This document shows positions 1 through 6,921 of a stretch of 64,000 nt of DNA, piece after piece. Positions within the stretch are counted from its first letter, which is position 1, and each line of letters begins with the position of its first letter. The notes below the pieces were generated by a model that saw only the letters and a list, made by a program, of their open reading frames with translations, had not been told where the DNA came from and ran no database searches. Position numbers and translations under genes: made by a program. Origin of the DNA: Nonomuraea aurantiaca (GTDB taxonomy: Bacteria; Actinomycetota; Actinomycetes; Streptosporangiales; Streptosporangiaceae); contig NZ_JAIWNB010000022.1 of assembly GCF_020215705.1 (NCBI RefSeq), forward strand, positions 62,001 through 126,000. The letters are read 5' to 3'.

Positions 1-641
1 ACCGGACAGCGACCTCCGACGATCCGCTCCTCGCCGACCAGGCCGTGGACGCGTGGCGACGCATCGAGGTCGTCATGTCCGCCGACAATCCCAACCGGGC
101 CGCGGCACTGAACAACCTCAGGGTCGCGCTGTTGCTGCGGTTCGGGGACACGCTGGAACTGGCGGATCTGGAGGAGGCGGTCGCCGCCGGAAGGCAGGCG
201 GTGCAGGCCGCCACCGCCGACGACCCCGACCGGGTCACGTACCTGATCTACCTCGGTGACACGCTGCAGATGTGGTCCCGGCAGGCCGAGGAACCCGCGC
301 ACGCGGAGGCGGCGCTCCCCGTCTGGGAGCAGGTGTTGCAGATCCTTCCCGCCGAGTCTCCCCATCAAGCGGCATCGCTGTCCGGCTTCGGGCATGCGTT
401 GCTGACGCGGGCCGTCCGGACCGAGTCGCTTGAGGATCTGGACAAGGCCATCGCCCTGTGGCGGCAGGCCGTCCACATCAGCTCCGCCGATCACCCTGAT
501 CGGGGCAGGTATCTGTCCAACCTCGGTCTCGCGCTGAAGACGCGGTACGACCTGACCGCGGACCCGGCATATCTGGAGGAAGCGATCGCCGTCAGGGAGC
601 AGGCGGGGCTGGCCGCCGAGGACGCGGGAGAAAGCGAGTGA
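1..641 (+). CDS. TPR-repeat protein, C-terminal part (5' end outside window)
   Basis: The reading frame is open from the first bases, so the real start lies before the window; the first internal start is a GTG at 45. About 212 residues are visible. They form repeated helical units in which phrases such as YLSNLGLAL recur, typical of tetratricopeptide repeats in actinobacterial CHAT/TPR or NB-ARC-type proteins. No catalytic domain is visible in this part, so it is most likely the protein-interaction tail of a larger protein. It ends 7 bp before the convergent TetR gene. The fold is fairly sure; the function is unknown. Confidence 0.7.
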   Translation, partial: RTATSDDPLLADQAVDAWRRIEVVMSADNPNRAAALNNLRVALLLRFGDTLELADLEEAVAAGRQAVQAATADDPDRVTYLIYLGDTLQMWSRQAEEPAHAEAALPVWEQVLQILPAESPHQAASLSGFGHALLTRAVRTESLEDLDKAIALWRQAVHISSADHPDRGRYLSNLGLALKTRYDLTADPAYLEEAIAVREQAGLAAEDAGESE

Positions 642-648
642 CGGGCCA

Positions 649-1176
649 CTAAATGGCCAGGGCGGTGCGGACCAGCAGGTCGCGCACGGTCTCCTCGGGC
701 AGGTCCATCGTCTGCACGACGCCCCATTGCAGGGCGCCGATCACGGCCCAGCCGCGGATCCTGGCAGCGGCGTCGGGGTCGGGGCCGGTGAGCCTGGCGA
801 AGATCTCGTCCCTGAACGGCCTGATGGCCTCGCCCCGCGAGCCCGGCAGCGCGTCGTCGGCGCCGACGATGTCCTCCATCAGCAGGCGGATCACCGTGCG
901 GTGCCGTACCACGAAGGTCGCCAGCGCCTCGACGAACGCCTGCCTGTCGCCCCCGAAGTCGGTGTCCAGCAGGACGAGGACGTCGTCGCCGGCGGGCGCG
1001 GTGAGCTCGGCGGCCAGCCGGTCCTTCGGGTGGAAGTGGTAGGCCACGGCCGTCTTGGTCAGGCCCACGGCGGCGGCGATGTCGGCCAGCGAGGTGGCCG
1101 CGTAGCCATGGGTCGCGAACAGCTCCCTGGCGGCGGCCAGAATCCGGGAACGCGTGTCGTCGGGTGTGTTCATCAT
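649..1176 (-). CDS. TetR-family repressor of the divergent MmpL gene
   Basis: A 175-residue regulator. The N-terminal helix-turn-helix spans roughly residues 8-55 (ILAAARELFATHGYAATSL, then LTKTAVAYHF), followed by a helical ligand-binding domain. The ATG at 1176 is chosen because GGGGA lies about 7 nt upstream; an upstream in-frame extension would run through the operator. It is transcribed away from an MmpL transporter gene, and a near-ideal palindrome lies between them. By analogy with other TetR/exporter pairs, it probably represses the transporter and itself until a ligand binds. The ligand is unknown. Confidence 0.85.
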   Translation of the reverse strand: MMNTPDDTRSRILAAARELFATHGYAATSLADIAAAVGLTKTAVAYHFHPKDRLAAELTAPAGDDVLVLLDTDFGGDRQAFVEALATFVVRHRTVIRLLMEDIVGADDALPGSRGEAIRPFRDEIFARLTGPDPDAAARIRGWAVIGALQWGVVQTMDLPEETVRDLLVRTALAI

Positions 1177-1225
1177 CTCATTTCCCCGTGATCTACAGCC
1201 TTCCGGACATTTCGTGTTTAACGTA

Positions 1226-1247
1226 GTCCTGTACGACCGTACAGGAC
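1226..1247. promoter_or_regulatory. TetR operator between tetR and mmpL
   Basis: A perfect inverted repeat with 10-bp arms: GTCCTGTACG at 1226-1235, a 2-nt centre AC, then CGTACAGGAC at 1238-1247. It lies about 50 bp from the TetR start and 25 bp from the MmpL start. Arm length and spacing are typical for a TetR dimer or pair of dimers, so it should control both divergent genes. Confidence 0.85.
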
Positions 1248-1272
1248 GGCCGTCGAGTTGGGGGATCGGGCG

Positions 1273-3483
1273 ATGACGCGCTTTCTTGGACGACTGGGTG
1301 GCTGGTGCGCGCGGCACGGGCGGATCGTGCTGGCGTTATGGGTGATCGCGGCGGCCGGACTGATGGGCGGCAGCCTGGCGCTCGGCCGTCCGGTGAGCAG
1401 CGACGTGACGATCCCCGGCACCGACGCGCAACGGGCGCACGACCTGATGCTCACCGGCTTCGGCCCCGGCTTCGCGCCGGGCGGGACCGTGCAGCTCGTC
1501 CTCTACTCGGACAAGGGCACGCTCATCGACAAGGCCAGGAAGCGGGCCGTGGAGCAGGCGGCGGACCGCATCCGCACGATGCCGCACGTGGTGGCGGTCG
1601 ATACGCCGGGCCGGAGCGGCGGCCTCGCCCCGAACCTGCGCATCGGCCTCATCACCGTGCGCATGGAGGGGCACGACAACACCAAGCTCGCCGAGACCAC
1701 GCAGGCACTGTCGAAGGCCGCGGACCCGGCGCGGGCCGCCGGGCTTGAGGTCGTGCCCGCGGATGCCTCGACCCCGGCCGACAAGGAGATCAAGACCGGG
1801 CCCAGCGAGATCATCGGCGTGGTGTGCGCGCTGCTGGTGCTGGTGTTCGCGTTCGGGACGCTGACGGCGGCGCTGGTGCCGATCTTCACCGCGCTGGTCA
1901 GCGTCACCGCGGGGCTGGGCGTGATCGGCCTGCTCGGGTACGTCGTGGACGTGCCGAAGCAGGCGGGCATCATGGCCACGATGATCGGGCTGGGCGTGGG
2001 CATCGACTACGCGCTGTTCCTGCTGTCGCGGCATCGCCGGCTGCTGGGGTCCGGCGTGGGCGTGACGGAGTCGGTCCGGCGTACCGTGGCGAGCTCGGGC
2101 GGCGCGGTCGTGTTCGCGGGCGGCACGGTGATCATCGCGCTGAGCGCGCTGATGTTCGGCGGCTTCCCGCTGCTCAGCACGCTCGGGTGGATCACCGGTG
2201 TCTCCGTGGTGAGCGCCGTGCTCACCTCCGTCACGCTGGTGCCCGCCCTGCTGGGGTTGCTCGGGCACCGCGTCAACTCGCTGCGGATCCCGTTCCTCGG
2301 CAGGAAGCGGGCCGAGGGGTCCGGCTGGGCCGGTCTGGGCTCGTGGGTGGCGCGGCGGCCGTGGCGGGCGCTGCTGTCGAGCGTGCTCGTGCTGGGCGCC
2401 CTCGCCGCGCCCGCCCTGGCGCTCAAGCTCGGACCTCTCGACGCGGGGTACGGCGCGCAGGGGTCGGACTCGCGGCGCGCGTACGAGCTGATGGCCACCG
2501 GGTTCGGCCCCGGCGGCAACGGCCCGCTGATCGTCATCGCCACGCTGCCCGGCAAGGTCGCCCAGGCCACCGACCCCGTCGTGGACCGGATCTCGCGGGA
2601 GATCGACGCGGTGGACGGCGTTGCGCACGTGGCCCCGGCCAAGCTGAACACCTCGGGCCGCTCGGTGATGATCCAGGCCATCCCCGACTACTCGCCCAGC
2701 GACACCCGCTCCGCCCAGGTGGTGCGGGACGTCCGGGCCATCTCCGTGCCGGGGGTCGAGCTGCACGTGGGCGGCAAGGTGGCCGCCATGGTGGACGCGG
2801 GCGACCGCATGGCCGAGCGGACGCCGCTGGTGATCAGTGTGGTCGTGCTGCTCAGCGCGCTGTTGCTGCTGCTGGCCTTCCGCGCGCCGGTGGTCGCGAT
2901 CAAGGCGGCGCTGATGAACCTGGTCTCCTTGGGGGCCGCCTTCGGCGCGCTGGCGCTGGTCTTCTCCCTGGGCCTGGGGAGCGGGCTGGTCGGCATGGAC
3001 GCGCCGTCCAACGCCTCGTACCTTCAGACGATCTTCTTCAGTGTGCCGATCGAGAGCTATGTGCCGTTGATGCTGTTCGCGGTGCTGTTCGGGCTCTCGA
3101 TGGACTATGAGGTCTTCCTGTTGACGTCTGTACGGCAGGCGTACCTCAAGCATGGTGACAACAGCCGCGCGGTCGCCGAGGGGCTGGGCGCGACGGGACG
3201 GGTGATCACCTCGGCGGCGCTCATCATGGTGGCGGTGTTCGTCGCGTTCATCGCCTATCCGGACCCGATGGTCAAGACGTTCGGTGTGGGGCTGGCCGTG
3301 GCCGTCGCCGTGGACGCCACGATCATCCGCGGCTTCCTCGTCCCGGCCACCATGGTGCTGCTCGGGCGGCTGAACTGGTGGTGCCCGCGCTGGCTGGACC
3401 GCCTTCTGCCGAACCTGTCGGTCGAGGGGCACGAGGAGGAGCCTTCGGCCGCCCCGGCCAAGGACCTCGTCACCACTGGTTAG
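1273..3483 (+). CDS. MMPL-family RND transporter
   Basis: A 736-residue inner-membrane transporter with two MMPL halves, each a periplasmic loop domain followed by a bundle of membrane helices (about 12 in all). Both halves carry the proton-relay motif: GIDYALFL in the first and SMDYEVFLL in the second. The start is the ATG at 1273, preceded by GGGGGAT; the TTG at 1258 lacks this spacing. Family members export lipids, siderophores or drugs by proton antiport. The substrate here is unknown. Control by the adjacent TetR through the palindrome at 1226-1247 suggests inducible efflux. Confidence 0.9.
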   Translation: MTRFLGRLGGWCARHGRIVLALWVIAAAGLMGGSLALGRPVSSDVTIPGTDAQRAHDLMLTGFGPGFAPGGTVQLVLYSDKGTLIDKARKRAVEQAADRIRTMPHVVAVDTPGRSGGLAPNLRIGLITVRMEGHDNTKLAETTQALSKAADPARAAGLEVVPADASTPADKEIKTGPSEIIGVVCALLVLVFAFGTLTAALVPIFTALVSVTAGLGVIGLLGYVVDVPKQAGIMATMIGLGVGIDYALFLLSRHRRLLGSGVGVTESVRRTVASSGGAVVFAGGTVIIALSALMFGGFPLLSTLGWITGVSVVSAVLTSVTLVPALLGLLGHRVNSLRIPFLGRKRAEGSGWAGLGSWVARRPWRALLSSVLVLGALAAPALALKLGPLDAGYGAQGSDSRRAYELMATGFGPGGNGPLIVIATLPGKVAQATDPVVDRISREIDAVDGVAHVAPAKLNTSGRSVMIQAIPDYSPSDTRSAQVVRDVRAISVPGVELHVGGKVAAMVDAGDRMAERTPLVISVVVLLSALLLLLAFRAPVVAIKAALMNLVSLGAAFGALALVFSLGLGSGLVGMDAPSNASYLQTIFFSVPIESYVPLMLFAVLFGLSMDYEVFLLTSVRQAYLKHGDNSRAVAEGLGATGRVITSAALIMVAVFVAFIAYPDPMVKTFGVGLAVAVAVDATIIRGFLVPATMVLLGRLNWWCPRWLDRLLPNLSVEGHEEEPSAAPAKDLVTTG

Positions 3484-3520
3484 AGCGTTCGTGGTGGCTG
3501 GGGTCCTTTCGGGGAGAGGG

Positions 3521-3895
3521 CTAGCGGATCCACAGGCAGAACGGGTGGCCGGCGGGGTCGAGGTAGACGCGGACGTCCTCCTGTGGTTGGTAGTCGGCCA
3601 AGGTCGCGCCTGCCGCCACCGCGTGGGCGCCGGCCTCGTCCAGGTCGTCGACCTCGAGGTCGAGGTGCATCAGCATCTGCTGGTCGCCGGGACCGGCCGG
3701 CCAGACGGGTGGCACGTACGCCTCGTCGGTGCTGAACGACAGCCCGGCGCCGCCGCCGTGCGGGGGGCGGAGGGTCACCCAGCCGGGTTCGTCCTCGCCG
3801 ATGCGCCAGCCGAGGAGGCGCTGGTAGAAGATCGCCAGGGCCTTGGCGTCCGTGGACTCCAGCACGGTGGCCGAGAGGGTGAAATGCGGCGTCAC
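3521..3895 (-). CDS. VOC-family (glyoxalase-fold) protein
   Basis: A 124-residue single-domain vicinal-oxygen-chelate protein with paired beta-alpha-beta-beta-beta modules. The second module ends in VYLDPAGHPFCLWI, the usual position for a late substrate or metal-binding residue. The GTG start at 3895 overlaps the stop of the upstream cupin gene (GTGA), so the two are translationally coupled. The metal ligands are not clear enough to assign a reaction. It could be a small-molecule binding or resistance protein rather than an enzyme. Confidence 0.75.
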   Translation of the reverse strand: MTPHFTLSATVLESTDAKALAIFYQRLLGWRIGEDEPGWVTLRPPHGGGAGLSFSTDEAYVPPVWPAGPGDQQMLMHLDLEVDDLDEAGAHAVAAGATLADYQPQEDVRVYLDPAGHPFCLWIR

Positions 3896-4404
3896 GGGAC
3901 CATGTACTGGTCGTGGCGCAGGTACAAGTCCGTCCACTCCTCGTCGGTGAGCTGCCTGCCGGTGCTGACGATGTCGGCCAGCTCCTCGAAGTACGCCTCG
4001 CGCGGCGCCCCCGGCGTGAACAGGATCAGCATCGAGACGGGCGCGCCGGACTCGTTGCGGAACCCGTGCACCCCGCCCTCCGGTACATGCAGGAAGTCCC
4101 CGGCGTTGCCCTCCGCCCACTCCTTGCCGTTGTAGAGCTTGACGGTGCCGGACAGGACGTAGAACGACTCGGTGATCGTCCGGTGGAAGTGCGCTCCGGC
4201 GCCGCCGGGGCGCGGGCCCATCTCCCAGCGGTACAGGCCGAAGGCGCCGTTGGTCGACGCGCCGGTGCCCAGGTAGTGGACGTCGGTGCCCCGGGGGTCG
4301 GCGCCGGGGGCGTACATGCGGAGGTCGGGTGGCGTGGCGGCCGGGCGCAGAACGCCGCTGGCCTCGCCGGTGTCGGCCAGGTATCGCGCGTCAGGGTATG
4401 ACAT
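3892..4404 (-). CDS. Cupin-domain protein
   Basis: A 170-residue protein with a double-stranded beta-helix core. Cupin motif 1 is seen around HFHRTITESFYVLSG and motif 2 around GDFLHVPEGGVHGF, giving candidate metal ligands His, His, Glu and His. The ATG at 4404 follows a good GAGGAG ribosome site. It is the first gene of a two-gene unit with the VOC protein. Possible roles are a small dioxygenase or isomerase; the substrate is unknown. Confidence 0.8.
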   Translation of the reverse strand: MSYPDARYLADTGEASGVLRPAATPPDLRMYAPGADPRGTDVHYLGTGASTNGAFGLYRWEMGPRPGGAGAHFHRTITESFYVLSGTVKLYNGKEWAEGNAGDFLHVPEGGVHGFRNESGAPVSMLILFTPGAPREAYFEELADIVSTGRQLTDEEWTDLYLRHDQYMVP

Positions 4405-4440
4405 GTCGTGACTCCTCGCTGTTCCTCATGGAATGCGAGG

Positions 4441-5529
4441 TTAGAAGACGACCACCGTTCTGGCCACCGCGCCCCGCCGTACCTGCTCGACGGCCTCGTT
4501 GATCTGCTCCAACGCCACCCGTTCCGTGATCAGCCCGTTGAGGTCGAGCCGGCCGCGCAGGAACTGACCGGCCAGCATCGGCAGGTCCCGGTGGGGGGCG
4601 GCGTCGCCGCCCTGGGTGCCCATCAGGCGGCGTGAGGAGAACAGCAGAGCCGGGTCGATCTCGACGGGCTGACCGGCGGGCGGGCTGCCGACCATGACCG
4701 TGGTGCCGCCGGGCGCGGTCGCCGCGAACGCGCTCGCCAGCACGCCGGGGACGCCGGTGACGTCGAAGGCGTACTCGACGCCGCCTCTGACCAGCTCGCC
4801 GACCTGGGCGGGGAGGTCGTCGGGCACCAGGGTGTGGGTGGCGCCGAAGCGTTCGGCGAGCTTGAGCTTCTGGTCGGCCACGTCGGCGGCGACGATCGTG
4901 GTCGCGCCGGCCAGCACCGCGCCCTGGATGACGTTGAGCCCGACGCCGCCGCAGCCCACCACGAGGACGCTGGAGCCGGGCGTGACCTGGGCGACGTTCA
5001 TGACGGCGCCGACGCCCGTGATGACGCCGCAGGCCAGCAGGCACATGGAGTCGAACGGCGCGTCCTTGGGGATCTTCACGCAGGTGGCCTCGCGGACCAC
5101 GGCGTACTCGGCGAAGGAGCCGATGCCGATGAAGCGCCGGGTCTCCTGGCCGTCGAGCGTGATCCGCGGCTCGCCACCCATGATCGCGGTCATCCTGGCC
5201 GGGCCGGAGCACAAGGGGAAGCGGCCGGCGCCGCAGTTGCGGCACTTGCCGCAGGGCCCGCTCATGGAGATGATCACGTGGTCGCCCGGCTTGACGGCGG
5301 TCACGCCGGTGCCGACGCTCTCGACGACGCCGGCGCTCTCGTGGCCGAGGACGAACGGCAGCTTGTGGACGACCGGGCTCTTGCCGTCGATGGCCTTGAG
5401 GTCGGAGCCGCAGACGCCGGACGCCTTGATCTGTACGCGTACCTCCCCGGGGCCGGGATCGGCGATCTCCACCTCGCGGATCTCCATGGGCTGGTGGAAA
5501 TCGGTCAGTACGGCCGCGCGCATCAGCAT
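4441..5529 (-). CDS. Zinc-dependent alcohol dehydrogenase (MDR superfamily)
   Basis: A 362-residue medium-chain dehydrogenase. Visible are the catalytic zinc region (GVCGSD, GHESAG), the structural-zinc cysteine cluster (CGKCRNCGAGRFPLC) and the NAD-binding glycine motif (VVGCGGVGLNVI). The start is taken as the ATG at 5529 with GAGG about 8 nt upstream; an ATG at 5523 is possible. It should oxidise an alcohol to an aldehyde or ketone in the cytoplasm. A KstR2-like box lies about 32 bp upstream at 5561-5574, linking it tentatively to steroid or lipid catabolism. Confidence 0.88.
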   Translation of the reverse strand: MLMRAAVLTDFHQPMEIREVEIADPGPGEVRVQIKASGVCGSDLKAIDGKSPVVHKLPFVLGHESAGVVESVGTGVTAVKPGDHVIISMSGPCGKCRNCGAGRFPLCSGPARMTAIMGGEPRITLDGQETRRFIGIGSFAEYAVVREATCVKIPKDAPFDSMCLLACGVITGVGAVMNVAQVTPGSSVLVVGCGGVGLNVIQGAVLAGATTIVAADVADQKLKLAERFGATHTLVPDDLPAQVGELVRGGVEYAFDVTGVPGVLASAFAATAPGGTTVMVGSPPAGQPVEIDPALLFSSRRLMGTQGGDAAPHRDLPMLAGQFLRGRLDLNGLITERVALEQINEAVEQVRRGAVARTVVVF

Positions 5530-5560
5530 GCGCCTCACGCTAGCCGGGCAGTCGATTGTG

Positions 5561-5574
5561 AGCAAGCGATTGCT
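5561..5574. promoter_or_regulatory. KstR2-like box upstream of the alcohol dehydrogenase
   Basis: AGCAAGCGATTGCT matches the known KstR2 consensus AnCAAGnnCTTGnT at every fixed position but one (A for C in the right half-site). The symmetry extends one base each side (GAGCAA...TTGCTC). It sits between the divergent alcohol dehydrogenase and ABC-transporter units, close to the dehydrogenase start. Confidence 0.6.
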
Positions 5575-5582
5575 CGGCACCG

Positions 5583-5611
5583 TTGACACCCCTCGCAGGC
5601 AAATTTACGCT
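5583..5611 (+). promoter_or_regulatory. Sigma-70-type promoter of the ABC-transporter operon
   Basis: TTGACA at 5583-5588, a 17-nt spacer and TACGCT at 5606-5611 make an unusually clear housekeeping promoter for this GC content. Transcription should begin near 5618, immediately before the palindrome at 5621-5636. A repressor bound there would block early elongation or open-complex formation. Confidence 0.75.
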
Positions 5612-5620
5612 GACCAAAAA

Positions 5621-5636
5621 CCAAGCGAGCGCTAGG
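5621..5636. promoter_or_regulatory. 16-bp operator of the CCAAGCG-NN-CGCTTGG type
   Basis: CCAAGCGAGCGCTAGG: two 7-bp arms around AG with one arm mismatch. The same design occurs at 15480, 26735 (minus strand), 28635 and 36764. It directly follows the predicted transcription start of the ABC operon. It is probably bound by a TetR-family repressor that has not been identified. Confidence 0.65.
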
Positions 5637-5676
5637 CCAAAGCGGCTGCGCGCCTTGCCGTACAAAGGTGAGAACG

Positions 5677-6921
5677 ATGGTGCGACGACATCAACGGCGG
5701 GCCGCGGCGGTGATGCTGGCGGTAGCGCTGCTGGCAGGGTGCGCGGCTCAGCAGAAGAGCGCCGGCGGTGGCACGGCGGGCGTGACCGACACGAGCGTGA
5801 AGGTCGGCGGGGTGCTCACGAAGACCAGTGCCAGCGGCTACTCCACCAAGGACGCCGAGATCGGGGCGAAGGCCAGGTTCGAGCGGGCCAACGCCGAAGG
5901 CGGCGTCAACGGGCGGAAGATCGAGTTCGTCGGCGCGGAGGACGACGGCCAGGACGCGGCCAAGGGCGACGCCGCGGCCAAGAAGCTCGTGCAGAAGGAC
6001 CAGGTGTTCGCGCTGGTGCCGGTGCACGCGCCCAACTTCGGCGGCGCCGCCTTCCTGGAGCAGCAGGGCGTGCCGTGGTTCGGCTGGGCGACCGGGCCGC
6101 AGTGGTGCGGCACGAAGACCGGGTTCGGCTACAGCGGCTGCCTGGCGCCCAAGAAGGGCGCGGGCTCGCAGACCTGGTGGGGCAGCCAGATGGCCGACCT
6201 GCTCGGCGGCGCGAGCGGCAAGACCGTGTACGTGCAGACCACCGACTCCAGCGGCAGCAAGTACGGCGGCACCACGATCTCGCAGTCGTTCCAGGCGGCG
6301 GGGTTCAAGCTGGTCGGCCTCAACTCCGGCCTGCCCGCCGCGGCGCCGCCGCCCGACTGGCTGCCGTACGTCAACAAGATCATGACGTCCAATGGCGGCA
6401 AGGCGCCCGACGTCCTGGTGTCGATCATCGCCGGCACCAAGTTCAACGTCGGCCTCTACTCGGCGCTGAAACGGGCCGGCTACAAGGGCGTGCTGACCGA
6501 CGCCACCAGCTACGACCCGGCCATCCTGAAGGACCCGGCCAGCGCGCAGGCACTGGAGGGCGTGGTGGCCGCGCCGATGTTCGAGCCGTTCGAGTCGACC
6601 GCGCCAGAGATCGCCGCCTTCAAGGCCGACGTCGAGAAGGTGTCGCCCGGCGCCACGCTGACCCAGCACATGGCCATCGGCTACTGGGCGGCCGACATCT
6701 TCCTCGACATGCTGAAGAAGACCGGCAAGGACCTGACCAGGGAGAAGTTCCTGGCCACCGGCAACGGCTCGTACACCTACGAGAACGCCGGCTTCGGCCG
6801 GGTCCAATACCCCAAGGACCACAACGAGCCGAACGGTTGTGGCGCCCTGGTCAGGCTGGAGGGCGGCGCCTTCCAGGTGGCCAAGAGCATGAAGTGCTTC
6901 GACAACGTGCCGCTCAAATGA
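5677..6921 (+). CDS. Liv-type ABC transporter substrate-binding lipoprotein
   Basis: A 414-residue lipoprotein. It has a basic N-terminus, a hydrophobic stretch and a lipobox ending in LLAGC with Cys22 as the lipidation site. The rest is a periplasmic-binding-protein fold of the branched-chain amino-acid (LivK/peripla_BP_6) class. The ATG at 5677 is preferred over the GTG at 5668 because AAGGTGAG precedes it. Its stop overlaps the next start (ATGA at 6918). This class binds amino acids but also aromatic acids, amides and, in some Rhodococcus, bile-acid metabolites. The operator at 5621 makes a lipid- or steroid-derived ligand worth considering. Confidence 0.85.
   Translation: MVRRHQRRAAAVMLAVALLAGCAAQQKSAGGGTAGVTDTSVKVGGVLTKTSASGYSTKDAEIGAKARFERANAEGGVNGRKIEFVGAEDDGQDAAKGDAAAKKLVQKDQVFALVPVHAPNFGGAAFLEQQGVPWFGWATGPQWCGTKTGFGYSGCLAPKKGAGSQTWWGSQMADLLGGASGKTVYVQTTDSSGSKYGGTTISQSFQAAGFKLVGLNSGLPAAAPPPDWLPYVNKIMTSNGGKAPDVLVSIIAGTKFNVGLYSALKRAGYKGVLTDATSYDPAILKDPASAQALEGVVAAPMFEPFESTAPEIAAFKADVEKVSPGATLTQHMAIGYWAADIFLDMLKKTGKDLTREKFLATGNGSYTYENAGFGRVQYPKDHNEPNGCGALVRLEGGAFQVAKSMKCFDNVPLK

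Noticed and set aside
1336..3432. 698-codon open frame on the minus strand
   Set aside because: It is antisense to the MmpL gene, very rich in Arg, His, Gln and Gly, and has no domain; a typical shadow of GC-rich codon use.
5583..6917. N-terminal 445-codon extension of the transporter fusion frame
   Set aside because: It runs in the wrong frame through the lipoprotein gene; the real start at 6918 overlaps the lipoprotein stop.
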